Made by a program: the position numbers and the translations under genes. Shown in pieces: positions 27,389 to 37,462 of a stretch of DNA of 64,000 nucleotides (within the stretch, counting starts at the first letter, position 1; each line of letters begins with the position of its first letter). The stretch is taken from the NCBI GenBank assembly GCA_002007745.1, contig CP019882.1, positions 2,046,001-2,110,000 of the forward strand, read 5' to 3'. The notes under the pieces are model-generated. The model ran no database searches. It saw only the letters and a program-made list of their open reading frames with translations, and was not told the origin of the DNA. Source of the DNA: Mycolicibacterium litorale (GTDB taxonomy: Bacteria > Actinomycetota > Actinomycetes > Mycobacteriales > Mycobacteriaceae).

Positions 27389-28258
27389 TCATTCTGGACT
27401 GGCGGCAAGCGCGTCGTCGATCGCCTCGCGTACCGGCGCGCAGTCGCCGGCGCCCGGCACCAGGGTCGCCAGCGCGCCCGCCGTCGTGGCGCGACGAAGG
27501 GCGCGCCGGTGCCCCGATGTCCACTCCGCGGCCAGTACGCCGGCGAAAACGTCTCCGGCGCCGGTGGTGTCGATCGCCTCCACGGCCGGCGCAGGGGCCT
27601 CGACATCGCCGTGCGGGCCGCGGTAGACCGCCCCGCGGGCGCCTCGCGTGACCACCAGATGCGTTGTGGGCCATGACCAGTGTGATTCCTCGGCCTCATT
27701 GACGATCACGACGTCGGTTGCCTGGGCCAAGGCGCCCAGCGCAGCATCCGAGCTGACCGGGGAGGCGTTGAGGATCACGGTCGCGCCCGCGGAGCGGGCC
27801 TCGTGGGCGGCGGCCACTGCCGTCGCAACCGGGATTTCCAATTGCATGAGCAACACCTCACAGCCGGCGATCGCGGCGCGGGCGGCCGCCGAGCTCAGCG
27901 TGAGGTGGCCATTGGCCCCAGGAGCCACGACGATCAGGTTCTCGCCGCTGTCGTCGACCAGGATCACTGCGCCGCCGCTGGGCGCCGACAGCTCAGCCAG
28001 TCCGGCTAGGCCGACGTTGTTCGCGCTGAGATGCGCTCGAAGGCCTGCGCCTGCCGGGTCGGCGCCGACCGCGCCGACGAACTGGACATCGGCGCCGGCG
28101 CGGGCCGCCGCGACGGCTTGATTACCTCCTTTACCGCCGGGGCTGGTCCTGGTCGACGAGGCCAGGACGGTTTCACCGGCGCGGGGCAGCGCCGCCACCG
28201 TGAAGAACTGGTCGACGTTCACACTGCCCACTACGCACACCCGGGTCACCCGGTCCAC
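27389..28258 (-). CDS. rbsK: Ribokinase (PfkB family)
   Basis: 289 aa carbohydrate kinase. The substrate motif PGGKGGNQAVAAARAGA is near residues 40-56 and the C-terminal catalytic motif DTTGAGDVFAGVLAAEW near 235-251. It aligns with Rv2436 and lies in the same neighbourhood beside nadE. It phosphorylates ribose to ribose 5-phosphate. GTG 28258 is chosen because it gives the usual short N-terminus before RVCVVGSVNVD. No ribose transporter is nearby. Confidence 0.88.
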   Translation of the reverse strand: MDRVTRVCVVGSVNVDQFFTVAALPRAGETVLASSTRTSPGGKGGNQAVAAARAGADVQFVGAVGADPAGAGLRAHLSANNVGLAGLAELSAPSGGAVILVDDSGENLIVVAPGANGHLTLSSAAARAAIAGCEVLLMQLEIPVATAVAAAHEARSAGATVILNASPVSSDAALGALAQATDVVIVNEAEESHWSWPTTHLVVTRGARGAVYRGPHGDVEAPAPAVEAIDTTGAGDVFAGVLAAEWTSGHRRALRRATTAGALATLVPGAGDCAPVREAIDDALAASPE

Positions 28259-28346
28259 GGTAGTTTGCTGTCGGCTCCCGATCAGCGATTGCAGGATTTC
28301 GGGGGCGACATGGAAATGCTTGCGACCTCGATACTGTCAACCGTGT

Positions 28347-28352
28347 TAATTT
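28347..28352 (+). promoter_or_regulatory. -10 box of a leaderless MPTR-like gene
   Basis: TAATTT ends 6 nt before the GTG at 28359. The intergenic gap to rbsK is only 100 bases and contains no other recognised element. Confidence 0.55.
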
Positions 28353-28901
28353 GATGCCGTGGCCGGCTTCCCGCGGGGCAGACACCGCCCAGGACCGAAG
28401 CTCGATCGCGACCCGTCCCGCCGGCGCACCGAGGGGTCCTGGTGGCTGGGTGCGGGCGTCGCCACCATCGCCGTCGGAGCAGCCTTTGCTGCCGGTTCGG
28501 CGGTCGCCCACGCTGACAGCGCGGAGCCGGCGGCCGCATCCGCCCCGGGGCGCGCGACGGGGCAGGGCGCGACACGAACGGACAGCCCGGCCATGCGTGG
28601 TCCGCGACATGCGAGCCTCGCACGGCCGGCCGGCTCCCGCGTGGGGAGCTCGCGAGATCCGCTACCGGCTCGCGACATCGCTTCCCACCGACCAGCCGTG
28701 TCATCGGCGGATCATGCCGATTCCGGCGAGCCGGTTCGCGTTCCGAGAGCAACGCAGACGAGCGGCTTCAACATCGGTCTCGGCAACGTCGGGTCCGGGA
28801 ATCTCGGCAGCGGCAATGTGGGGAGCCTGAACGTCGGCTCCGGCAATCGGGGCGACTCGAATGTGGGCAGCGGCAACCTCGGAAGCAGAAATCTCGGCTC
28901 C

Positions 28902-29198
28902 GGTAACAGTGGTGACGGCAATGTCGGCTGGGCCAATCACGGCTCGGGCAATGTGGGGTTGGGGAATCTGGGGAGTTTCAACTTCGGTTGGGCGAACCTG
29001 GGGGACAACAACTTCGGGTTGGGGAACATCGGATCGGGCAATATCGGGTTCGGCAACAGCGGTGTCGGCAATATCGGGATCGGGTTGACCGGCGACCATC
29101 AGTTCGGGTTCGGTGGATGGAATTCCGGGACGGGCAATATCGGGTTGTTCAACTCCGGCGACAACAACGTCGGGTTCTTCAACTCCGGCAACGGAAAC
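28902..29198 (+). repeat. 297-bp intragenic repeat, copy 1
   Basis: Matches 30259-30555 with two mismatches by eye (a GGC/GGT and a GGC/GGT synonymous change). It encodes the same run of NxGxGN repeats and the [11 protein letters not shown] motif. Confidence 0.9.
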
Positions 29199-30258
29199 TG
29201 GGGATTGTTCAATTCCGGCAGTGGTAACTGGGGGTGGGCAACGCCGGGGATCTGAACACCGGGTGGCTCAACGCCGGTGAGGTGAACACCGGCGTCGCCA
29301 ACGCGGGAGACACCAACACCGGCTTCGCCAACGCGGGCAGTCGCAACAGCGGTGGATTCAACGTCGGCAACACCAACACCGGCGGCTTCAATCCGGGTGA
29401 TCTGAACACCGGCTGGGCCAACACCGGCAACGCCAATACCGGCCTTGCCAATTCGGGTGACCTCGACACCGGCGCCTTCATCAGCGGCAGCTACAGCAAC
29501 GGGTTCTTCGTCGCCACAGACAACCAGAACTGGGTCGGCATCGACTGGGCCATCACCATCCCGGCGATTCCGTTGGGCTTCAGCACGAGCATCCCCTCTA
29601 CCAGCAGTTCACGATCCCCGCGGTGACCTTCGCCGCTCCCCGAATCACCATCCCCGCACAAACATTCGCGCTGGCCGGCTTCACCCTCAGCGTGGACGCC
29701 TTCACGTTGCCGCAACCCGCGGTGACCATCCCGCCGATCGCGTTCATCGTCGGTTCGGCGAACACCGTGATCAACATCTCGATCAGCGGTGAGATCGGTC
29801 CGATTCGGATCACATTGCTGGAGCTCCCGGCGGGACCAGGACTGTTCAACTCCACCGCGTCTGCGTCGTCGGGCTTCTTCAACTCCGGAACCGGGGGCGG
29901 GTCGGGATTCTTCAATTTCGGTGCGGGCGTGTCCGGGCTGTGGAACCTCGCGGTGTCCTCACTGGTGGGCTCCGGTGTGTCCGGGTGGCTGAACTACGGG
30001 TCGCTCACATCGGGCTTCGCAAACCTGGGATCGACAGCCTCAGGGTGGTTCAACACCAGCTGGCCGGCCGCCGGCGCTCCGGCCGGTGTCTCGGGCGGGG
30101 GTACATCGGGTACCGGTTTGGCGGGCTGGTTCCGGGATCCGGCGGGCACGCACTTCAACCTGGGACTGGGCAATGTCGGTTCCCTCAATGTGGGCTGGGG
30201 CAACATCGGATACGGAAACCTCGGGGCGGGTAACGCCGGTGACGCCAACCTCGGTTCG

Positions 30259-30555
30259 GGTAACAGTGGTGACGGCAATGTCGGCTGGGCCAATCACGGC
30301 TCGGGCAATGTGGGGTTGGGGAATCTGGGGAGTTTCAACTTCGGTTGGGCGAACCTGGGGGACAACAACTTCGGGTTGGGGAACATCGGATCGGGCAATA
30401 TCGGGTTCGGTAACAGCGGTGTCGGCAATATCGGGATCGGGTTGACCGGTGACCATCAGTTCGGGTTCGGTGGATGGAATTCCGGGACGGGCAATATCGG
30501 GTTGTTCAACTCCGGCGACAACAACGTCGGGTTCTTCAACTCCGGCAACGGAAAC
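30259..30555 (+). repeat. 297-bp intragenic repeat, copy 2
   Basis: Second copy of 28902-29198, starting 1357 bp downstream in the same orientation. The near identity at synonymous positions means recent duplication or gene conversion within the gene. Confidence 0.9.
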
Positions 30556-31420
30556 CAGGGGTGGTTCAACGCCGGCAATGACAACTGGGGGCTAGGCAAC
30601 GCCGGCAACGCCAACAGCGGTTGGCTCAACGCCGGCGACGCCAATACCGGATGGGGCAACGCGGGCAGTCGCAACGGCGGCGACTTCAACGTCGGCAGCA
30701 ACAACAGTGGCTGGTTCAACGCCGGTGACGACAATGCCGGGTGGGCCAATTCGGGCAACGCCAACGTCGGCCTGGCCAATTCGGGCAACCGCAACAGAGG
30801 TGCCTTCATCACCGGCAATCACAGCAACGGATTCTTCTGGCGCGGGGACGACCAGGGCCAGCTCGGGCTCGACTGGGGCATCAGCGTCGACGAGATCCCC
30901 GCCGCACTCGCCGCCGACATCGCCATCGATATCCCGATCCGTGTGGTGATGACCGACTCCCTGAGGTTCTCCGGCTTCAGCTTCCCGGCACTGGCGGCAC
31001 AGCTGAGGTTCGACCTCTTCGGCTGCGAGGTGCAGCTCGCGGAGTTGCACACCACACCGATCGCATTCCCGGACATCACCGTCGATCCCGGCAACCCGCT
31101 GCTGTTCCTGGTGATCGGTGGGCCCGACACCACGATTCGGATTTCCGCGTCGGGATCTTTCGGCCCGTTCCGTTTCCCGCTGCCGACGGGATCGGAGCCC
31201 TCCGATTCCGGTGCCGTGGGATGGCCGGGTTTCGTCGAGCTCGGCTCCGGGGTATCGCAGCTGTGGAGCGCGGCGGTGTCGCTGCTGGTGGGCGCGGGTA
31301 TGCCGAGCGCGCCAAGGCCGGGCTCCGCCCGGTAGCCGACGACCCAGTCCAGCGACCCGGTCCTCCGATGGGGGCCGCCGCCGATATCGGCCCCCACCTG
31401 CCGGTTGGTGGGGAGACCGA

Positions 31421-31426
31421 TACGCT
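31421..31426 (+). promoter_or_regulatory. -10 box of a leaderless proA transcript
   Basis: TACGCT ends 6 nt before the proA ATG at 31433, and no ribosome site is present. Confidence 0.6.
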
Positions 31427-31432
31427 GGACGG

Positions 31433-32716
31433 ATGACTGTCCAAGCACCGTCGCTCCCAGCGGACAGCACCGAGGGCACCGGCAACCCGGGTGGGGAGTT
31501 GCGTACCCAGGTGCACGACGCCGCCCGCCGCGCCCGGGTGGCTGCCCGCACCCTGGGTTCGCTGACCACGATCGTCAAGGACCGCGCATTGCACAGCGCG
31601 GCTGACGCCGTGCTGGCGCACGCACACCAGATCCTGGCCGCCAACGCCGAGGACCTCGACGTCGCACGGGCCGCCGGCACCGCCGATGCCATGCTCGACC
31701 GGCTGGCACTCAATCCGCAGCGCATCGACGGCATCGCCGCCGGGCTGCGGCAGGTCGCCGGACTTCCCGACCCGATCGGGGAGGTACTGCGCGGCCGAAC
31801 CCTGCCCAACGGCTTGCAGCTGCGCCAGCAGCGGGTGCCGCTCGGGGTGGTCGGAATCGTCTACGAGGGCCGGCCCAACGTCACCGTCGACGCCTTCGGC
31901 CTCACCCTGAAATCAGGCAACGCGGTGCTGTTGCGTGGCAGCTCCTCGGCGGCGAACTCCAACGCCGCGCTCGTGCGGGTACTGCGGGCCGCGCTGGCCG
32001 GCGACGACCTGCCCGAAGACGCGGTCCAACTGCTGCCCAGCACCGACCGCTCCAGCGTCACCCACCTCATTCAGGCCCGCGGCCTGGTGGACGTGGTGAT
32101 CCCGCGCGGTGGCGCCGGTCTGATCGACGCGGTGGTTCGCGATGCGACGGTGCCCACCATCGAAACCGGTGTCGGCAACTGTCACGTCTATGTGCATTCC
32201 GCCGCCGACATCGACGTGGCCGAGCGAATCATCCTGAACGCCAAGACCCGGCGCCCCAGCGTCTGCAACGCTGCCGAGACGCTGCTGGTCGACGACTCTC
32301 TTGCCGGCACCGCGCTACCGCGGCTGGTGGCCGCGCTGCAGCAGGCCGGTGTCACCGTCCACGACCACCCGACCGAGGACGAACTCCGTGCGGAGTTCCT
32401 GTCAATGGACATCGCGGTCACCACCGTCGACGGTCTCGATGCCGCGATCGATCACATCAACACTTTCGGCACCGGCCACACTGAGGCCATCGTCACCACC
32501 GATCTTGCTGCCGCGCAACGCTTTACCGAGCGTGTTGACGCGGCCGCGGTAATGGTCAACGCCTCCACCTCGTTCACCGACGGTGAGCAGTTCGGCTTCG
32601 GGGCCGAGATCGGCATCTCCACCCAGAAGCTGCATGCCCGCGGCCCGATGGGGCTGCCCGAACTGACGTCAACCAAGTGGATCGTCTGGGGCGACGGCCA
32701 CATCCGACCTGCCTGA
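31433..32716 (+). CDS. proA: Glutamate-5-semialdehyde dehydrogenase
   Basis: 427 aa. It reduces glutamyl 5-phosphate, the proB product, to the semialdehyde in proline synthesis. The family motifs [31 protein letters not shown] and the catalytic cysteine in [14 protein letters not shown] are intact, and the C-terminus [20 protein letters not shown] is typical. ATG 31433 gives MTVQAPSLP, like M. tuberculosis MTVPAPS; it has a leaderless -10 box. proB and proA are separated by 17 kb, as in other mycobacteria. The MoxR gene follows after 17 bases. Confidence 0.96.
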   Translation: MTVQAPSLPADSTEGTGNPGGELRTQVHDAARRARVAARTLGSLTTIVKDRALHSAADAVLAHAHQILAANAEDLDVARAAGTADAMLDRLALNPQRIDGIAAGLRQVAGLPDPIGEVLRGRTLPNGLQLRQQRVPLGVVGIVYEGRPNVTVDAFGLTLKSGNAVLLRGSSSAANSNAALVRVLRAALAGDDLPEDAVQLLPSTDRSSVTHLIQARGLVDVVIPRGGAGLIDAVVRDATVPTIETGVGNCHVYVHSAADIDVAERIILNAKTRRPSVCNAAETLLVDDSLAGTALPRLVAALQQAGVTVHDHPTEDELRAEFLSMDIAVTTVDGLDAAIDHINTFGTGHTEAIVTTDLAAAQRFTERVDAAAVMVNASTSFTDGEQFGFGAEIGISTQKLHARGPMGLPELTSTKWIVWGDGHIRPA

Positions 32717-32733
32717 TCACGACAGGAGAACCC

Positions 32734-33621
32734 GTGACTGAAACCCCGGCACGCCCGGCGCCGCTGTTCGCCGATATCGACGATGTCTCCACGCGGCTCG
32801 CCGAGACCGGCTACCTGCCCGACACCGCGACCGCCACCGCGGTCTTTCTCGCCGACCGGCTCGGCAAGCCGTTGCTGGTCGAAGGGCCGGCCGGCGTGGG
32901 CAAGACCGAACTGGCCCGCGCCGTCGCTCAGTGCACGGGGTCGGGTCTGGTGCGGCTGCAGTGCTACGAAGGGGTCGACGAGGCGCGTGCGCTCTACGAG
33001 TGGAACCACGCCAAGCAGATCCTGCGCATCCAGGCCGGGTCGCAGGGTGGGAGCGACTGGGACCGCACCAAAGACGACGTGTTCAGCGAGGAATTCCTGC
33101 TGCAACGACCGCTGCTCACCGCGATCCGGCGCACCGAGCCCACTGTCCTGCTGATCGACGAGACCGACAAGGCCGACATCGAAATCGAGGGTCTGCTGTT
33201 GGAGGTGCTCAGCGACTTCGCGGTCACGGTGCCGGAACTGGGCACCATCACCGCCTCGCGCACCCCGTTCGTGGTGCTGACCTCCAACGCCACCCGCGAA
33301 CTGTCCGAGGCGCTCAAACGGCGCTGCCTGTTCCTGCACATCGACTTTCCGGATCCCGAGCTCGAGCGGCGCATCCTGCTGTCCCGGGTCCCTGAGCTGC
33401 CGGAATCACTGGCCGCAGAACTGGTGCGCATCATCGGCGTGCTACGCGGAATGCAGCTCAAGAAGGTGCCCTCGGTGGCCGAGACCATCGACTGGGGCCG
33501 CACCATCCTGGCCTTGGGGATGGACACCATCGACGATGCCACCATCGCGGCGACACTCGGTGTGGTTCTCAAACACCAGTCCGATCAACAGCGCGCCTCC
33601 GGCGAACTGCGGCTGAACTAA
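32734..33621 (+). CDS. MoxR-family AAA+ ATPase
   Basis: 295 aa. Walker A is GPAGVGKTELARA (residue about 54), Walker B is LLIDETDKAD, and the sensor region TSNATRELSEALKRRCLF follows. The GTG has AGGAG five bases upstream. It corresponds to Rv2426c. MoxR ATPases act as chaperones that insert cofactors or remodel a VWA-containing partner; the next gene, five bases downstream, is such a partner. Confidence 0.9.
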   Translation: MTETPARPAPLFADIDDVSTRLAETGYLPDTATATAVFLADRLGKPLLVEGPAGVGKTELARAVAQCTGSGLVRLQCYEGVDEARALYEWNHAKQILRIQAGSQGGSDWDRTKDDVFSEEFLLQRPLLTAIRRTEPTVLLIDETDKADIEIEGLLLEVLSDFAVTVPELGTITASRTPFVVLTSNATRELSEALKRRCLFLHIDFPDPELERRILLSRVPELPESLAAELVRIIGVLRGMQLKKVPSVAETIDWGRTILALGMDTIDDATIAATLGVVLKHQSDQQRASGELRLN

Positions 33622-33625
33622 GCCA

Positions 33626-35068
33626 ATGGCCGTCCGCAGGGTGCGTCCTCCACAGCCGCTGGCTCCGCACGGCCTTCCCGGCCACCTGGTCGGCTTCGTC
33701 GAAGCGCTTCGTTCTCAAGGGATTTCAGTAGGCCCGTCGGAAACCGTGGATGCCGGACGGGTGCTCACTGTGCTCGGCCTCGGTGACCGTGAAGCGCTGC
33801 GGGAAGGCCTGGCGTGTGCGGTGCTGCGCCGCGCCGACCACCGCCAAACCTACGACGCCCTGTTCGACCTGTGGTGGCCCGCGGCGCTCGGTGGGCGCAC
33901 CGTGGTCGACGACGACGCGCGGGAAACCACGCCACCGGACCTGCCGCCCGGGGATGTCGAAGCCCTGCGTGCCATGCTGCTCGATCTGCTGGCCGACAAC
34001 CCCGACATCGGCGACCTCGACGAGCGGCTGGTCGCGTTGATCGCCCAGATCGTCGAAGCCTACGGCCGGTACACCTCCAGCCGTGGTCCGTCGTACTCGT
34101 CGTATCAGGCGCTCAAGGCGATGGGCTTGGACCAACTGGAAGGCCGACTGCTGGCCGGGCTGCTGGCCCCGCATGGTGAGGATCCCAGCCCCACCCAGGA
34201 GCAGATCGCCAAATCGATTGCGGCGCAGAAGATCGCTCAGCTGCGTCGACTGGTGGAGAGCGAGACCAAACGGCGCACCGCCGAACAGCTCGGCCGCGAC
34301 CACGTCCAGATGTACGGCATCCCGCAGTTGGCCGAGAACGTTGAATTCCTGCGCGCCTCGGGTGATCAGCTGCGCCAGATGCGCAAGGTGGTCTCTCCGC
34401 TGGCCCGGATGCTGGCCACCCGGCTTGCCGCCAAGCGTCGGCGCCACCGTGCCGGCGCCATCGATCTGCGCAAGACGTTGCGCAAGTCGATGTCCACCGG
34501 TGGGGTCCCGATCGACCTGGTGTTACGTAAGCCGCGGCCGGCCCGACCGGAACTGGTGGTGCTGTGCGACGTGTCCGGCTCGGTAGCCGGCTTCAGCCAT
34601 TTCACCCTGCTGCTCGTCCATGCGCTGCGCCAGCAGTTCTCCCGAGTTCGGGTGTTCGCATTCATCGACACCACCGATGAGGTGACGCACCTGTTCGGCC
34701 CGGATGCCGATCTGGCGGTCGCGATTCAGCGAATCACACGGGAGGCCGGTGTCTACACCCGCGACGGGCATTCCGACTACGGCAACGCCTTCGTGTCGTT
34801 CACCGAGAACTTTCACAACGTGCTGTCTCCACGCAGCTCGCTGCTGGTGCTCGGCGACGGGCGGACCAACTATCGCAACCCGGCCACCGACGTGCTCGCC
34901 CATATGGTCAGCGCCAGCCGGCACGCGCATTGGCTCAATCCCGAGCCACGGCACCTGTGGGGCAGCGGCGATTCCGCGGTTCCGCGCTACGAAGATGTCA
35001 TCACCATGCACGAGTGCCGTTCGGCCAAGCAGCTTGCCGCGGTGATCGACCAGCTGCTACCCGTCTAG
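33626..35068 (+). CDS. VWA (CoxE-like) domain protein
   Basis: 480 aa, Rv2425c-like. The N-terminal half is helical and charged. The C-terminal VWA domain starts near residue 305 (ELVVLCDVSGSVAGF), with the MIDAS motif DVSGS complete, then GHSDYGNAFVSF and LVLGDGRTNYRNP. It pairs with the MoxR ATPase as in Rv2425c-Rv2426c. The target of the pair is not known. Its last four bases overlap the convergent hydrolase gene. Confidence 0.88.
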   Translation: MAVRRVRPPQPLAPHGLPGHLVGFVEALRSQGISVGPSETVDAGRVLTVLGLGDREALREGLACAVLRRADHRQTYDALFDLWWPAALGGRTVVDDDARETTPPDLPPGDVEALRAMLLDLLADNPDIGDLDERLVALIAQIVEAYGRYTSSRGPSYSSYQALKAMGLDQLEGRLLAGLLAPHGEDPSPTQEQIAKSIAAQKIAQLRRLVESETKRRTAEQLGRDHVQMYGIPQLAENVEFLRASGDQLRQMRKVVSPLARMLATRLAAKRRRHRAGAIDLRKTLRKSMSTGGVPIDLVLRKPRPARPELVVLCDVSGSVAGFSHFTLLLVHALRQQFSRVRVFAFIDTTDEVTHLFGPDADLAVAIQRITREAGVYTRDGHSDYGNAFVSFTENFHNVLSPRSSLLVLGDGRTNYRNPATDVLAHMVSASRHAHWLNPEPRHLWGSGDSAVPRYEDVITMHECRSAKQLAAVIDQLLPV

Positions 35069-36243
35069 CTTCCGCGCAACGACCTCACGGCCGCTCGGCT
35101 GCTGCCGGCAGCGGCTTTCCCCCGTGAAGTCGGGTCCGGCCCGGCTGGGCGACGTGGTGTGCGGCTGGCTTGTGGCGTGGCTGCTGGGGTGGTGCTGGTC
35201 TGCGCTGCAGTCGCCGCGGGCCGGGCCGGCCGCAGCGCGCGCTGAGGACTGCGGACCTTCGGTGCCGCAACCCGGCGTTCGGCTGCCCGCCCGGGCGTGG
35301 GGGGCGCCGCGCGGGGGAAGAGGAGTGCCGGTGTGGGTTGACTGTAATCGGTTCGGTCATAACCCAATTCGATGAATGCGCGCAACACCGGATCGACTGC
35401 ATCCAGGATTGGGTCGGGCACTATGCCGGACAGCGGCATCAGCAGCGGTAGTCGGTCGGTGCGGATCAGGTAGTAGGTCGTCGCTCCGTGCTGCTGGTAG
35501 TACCGGGTGTCGCCGCTGTCCCTGGTTGCTTCGAGATCGGCGGCGGTGAGCCCGGTCTGCGTCTGCCCGTGGACGTACAGCATGCCCAACACCGCGTTGA
35601 CAGTCGCCAGAATGTTCAGCGGGTAGGTGGGGAAGTCACTCCACCCGTCGTATTGGCGGGCGATGTCGATGGTGGTGTCGCCGTTGTCGGGCGTGGCGCC
35701 GTTGAAGGTGATGTCGAGGATGGGGATGTGGGCACCGGCAAACCGCGCCAGCACCCCGCCGTTGGGACGGTTGGGATTCACGACAAGCAGGAAGGTGTTA
35801 CCGGTCCCCTCTGGATGAGCTGCCTTGTAGGCCGAGACGACAGCGGCGCCCTGGGACAGGCCGAAGACCACATTGCCACTCGGGTCGCGCTGGCTGAGGT
35901 TGTGCACCCCCTGCGCCACTGACGCATCCCAGCGCAAGTCGGCGAGGAGGCCGTGTGAAATCGGCCAGAAGCCGGCGTTGTAGGGGACATGGCCGACCGA
36001 AGTGGGCGGGTCGGCCGCCGTCCCGGTGCCCTCGATCATCCGGGCGACGAAGGCGCGGTACTGCGCGTCGGTGGGTGTCCAGCCGATGTTGGTCCCGCGG
36101 AGGTAGTCGACTTGGGCCGCGGTGAGGTGTGGTGCGGCCGACATCGACATCGACATCGACATCGGCGAGGCCGAGCCGACGACCGCCGCGGTGATCGCGG
36201 CAGCCATGGCTGTCACGGGCAGCGGCTTGAGCCTCTTCATCAC
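35065..36243 (-). CDS. Secreted PE-PPE-domain serine hydrolase
   Basis: 392 aa. A signal peptide (MMKRLKPLPVTAMAAAITAA) is followed by a Met-Ser repeat (MSMSMSMS). The alpha/beta-hydrolase PE-PPE domain (about residues 50-280) has the nucleophile in VVFGLSQGAAV and an aspartate in LDITFNGATPDNGD. The C-terminal 90 residues are a low-complexity Pro/Ala/Arg tail that probably contacts the cell wall. In M. tuberculosis this domain is often fused to PE or PPE domains; here it has a Sec-type signal instead. ATG 36240 would remove one Met. Confidence 0.85.
   Translation of the reverse strand: MMKRLKPLPVTAMAAAITAAVVGSASPMSMSMSMSAAPHLTAAQVDYLRGTNIGWTPTDAQYRAFVARMIEGTGTAADPPTSVGHVPYNAGFWPISHGLLADLRWDASVAQGVHNLSQRDPSGNVVFGLSQGAAVVSAYKAAHPEGTGNTFLLVVNPNRPNGGVLARFAGAHIPILDITFNGATPDNGDTTIDIARQYDGWSDFPTYPLNILATVNAVLGMLYVHGQTQTGLTAADLEATRDSGDTRYYQQHGATTYYLIRTDRLPLLMPLSGIVPDPILDAVDPVLRAFIELGYDRTDYSQPTPALLFPRAAPPTPGRAAERRVAAPKVRSPQRALRPARPAATAAQTSTTPAATPQASRTPRRPAGPDPTSRGKAAAGSSRAAVRSLRGS
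36139..36162 (+). repeat. Four hexanucleotide repeats in a signal-peptide region
   Basis: CGACAT occurs four times in a row and encodes the Met-Ser run on the minus strand. Changes in copy number would keep the reading frame and only lengthen or shorten the region after the signal peptide. Confidence 0.85.
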
Positions 36244-36411
36244 CGATTTGCTCTCGTTATCGCACTTGGCAGGGACTCAGCCCCATTCCCGTGGGCAACC
36301 CTATCCGGCTCGGCTGTTTCGCATGTCGTTTCAGCTTTGCTGGCTGCCGGCCACGGTGGCCTGCCGTGAGCATCGCGAACGTGCGGCAAGCCTCCCGTAA
36401 GCTGGTCAATC

Positions 36412-37074
36412 GTGGTTTCCTCGGCTCCGCGCAGGCTCGGCGTGATGGGTGGGACGTTCGATCCCATCCACAACGGCCACCTCGTCGCGGCCAGCGAAGT
36501 GGCCAACCAGTTCGATCTCGACGAGGTGGTGTTCGTGCCCACCGGTCAGCCGTGGCAGAAATCCCGCGAGGTGACCCCGCCCGAGGACCGCTACCTGATG
36601 ACGGTCATCGCGACCGCATCCAATCCGAGATTCTCGGTGAGCCGCGTCGACATCGACCGCGGCGGGCCTACCTACACCAACGACACGCTGAGGGATCTGC
36701 GTGCGCTCAATCCCGATGCCGATCTCTACTTCATCACCGGGGCCGACGCGCTGGCCTCGATCCTGTCCTGGCAGAACTGGGAGGAGTTGTTCGCGCTGGC
36801 CAAGTTCGTCGGGGTCAGCCGCCCGGGCTATGAACTCAACGGCCAGCACATCGTCGCCGCCTTCGATCAGCTGCCGGAGGAGGCGCTGAGTCTGGTCGAG
36901 GTGCCCGCCCTGGCGATCTCGTCCACCGACTGCCGCACCCGTGCGGCCGAGAACCGGCCGATCTGGTACCTGGTGCCTGACGGTGTCGTCCAGTACGTGT
37001 CCAAGCGTGGCCTCTACAGCCAGCTCGGGCACATCGGCCCGATGGCCGCCACCACGATCGAGGAGACCACTTAA
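36412..37074 (+). CDS. nadD: Nicotinate-nucleotide adenylyltransferase
   Basis: 220 aa. It converts nicotinate mononucleotide to deamido-NAD, which NadE, encoded 10 kb away, turns into NAD. The nucleotidyltransferase motif [12 protein letters not shown] is near residue 13 and the ISSTDCR motif, the ISSTxIR equivalent, is near 168. GTG 36412 has TAAGCT (36398-36403) eight bases upstream, a possible leaderless -10. A later ATG (36445) would begin exactly at GGTFDP, as once annotated in M. tuberculosis, but leaves no N-terminal strand. Confidence 0.93.
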   Translation: MVSSAPRRLGVMGGTFDPIHNGHLVAASEVANQFDLDEVVFVPTGQPWQKSREVTPPEDRYLMTVIATASNPRFSVSRVDIDRGGPTYTNDTLRDLRALNPDADLYFITGADALASILSWQNWEELFALAKFVGVSRPGYELNGQHIVAAFDQLPEEALSLVEVPALAISSTDCRTRAAENRPIWYLVPDGVVQYVSKRGLYSQLGHIGPMAATTIEETT

Positions 37075-37075
37075 A

Positions 37076-37462
37076 GTGACCGCGTCCGCCGAAGCGATCC
37101 AGATGGCCACGGTGGCGGCTCGCGCCGCCGCCGCCAAACTCGCCGAGAACGTCGTCGTCATCGACGTCTCCGGTCAGCTGGTGATCACCGACTGCTTCGT
37201 GATCGCCTCGGCGTCCAACGAGCGTCAGGTCAACGCCATCGTCGACGAGGTCGAGGAGAAGATGCGGCTGGCCGGATACAAGCCGGCTCGCCGGGAAGGC
37301 ACTCGGGAAGGCCGGTGGGTGCTGCTCGATTACGTCGACATCGTGGTGCACATCCAGCACCAGGAAGAGCGCAATTTCTACGCGCTGGACCGGTTGTGGC
37401 GGGACTGCCCGCTGGTGGAGGTCGAGCTGGACGGCGCGGCATCCGACGAGGCGACCCCGTGA
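37076..37462 (+). CDS. rsfS: Ribosomal silencing factor RsfS
   Basis: 128 aa, DUF143/Iojap family. It binds L14 and blocks subunit joining when nutrients are scarce. Family motifs visible are VVIDVSGQLVITDCFVIAS and WVLLDYVDIVVHI. The GTG follows the nadD stop by one base, with AGGAG ten bases upstream. The end overlaps gpgP by GTGA. The nadD-rsfS order is conserved in many bacteria. Confidence 0.93.
   Translation: MTASAEAIQMATVAARAAAAKLAENVVVIDVSGQLVITDCFVIASASNERQVNAIVDEVEEKMRLAGYKPARREGTREGRWVLLDYVDIVVHIQHQEERNFYALDRLWRDCPLVEVELDGAASDEATP

Larger units (their letters stand above)
28359..31335 (+). pseudogene. Secreted pentapeptide-repeat (MPTR-like) protein, frameshifted twice
   Basis: Three consecutive frames (28359-29255, 29234-29626, 29623-31335) read as one protein of about 990 aa. 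The first gives an N-terminal signal sequence ([20 protein letters not shown], cleavage near AHA-DS), then a linker, then GNxGxGN pentapeptide repeats as in PPE-MPTR proteins. Two repeat blocks alternate with beta-rich modules (ITIPAQTFALAGFTLSVDAF and similar), as in PPE-MPTR C-termini. There is no PE or PPE domain. The frame breaks are single-base losses near 29230 (GGGGG where a G5C run is expected) and near 29597 (C4 for C5). They are either sequencing errors or real decay. Confidence 0.75.

Noticed and set aside
28750..30820. CRISPR-like short repeats
   Set aside because: The repeats are 15-30 bp, imperfect, without unique spacers, and encode NxGxGN pentapeptides in frame.
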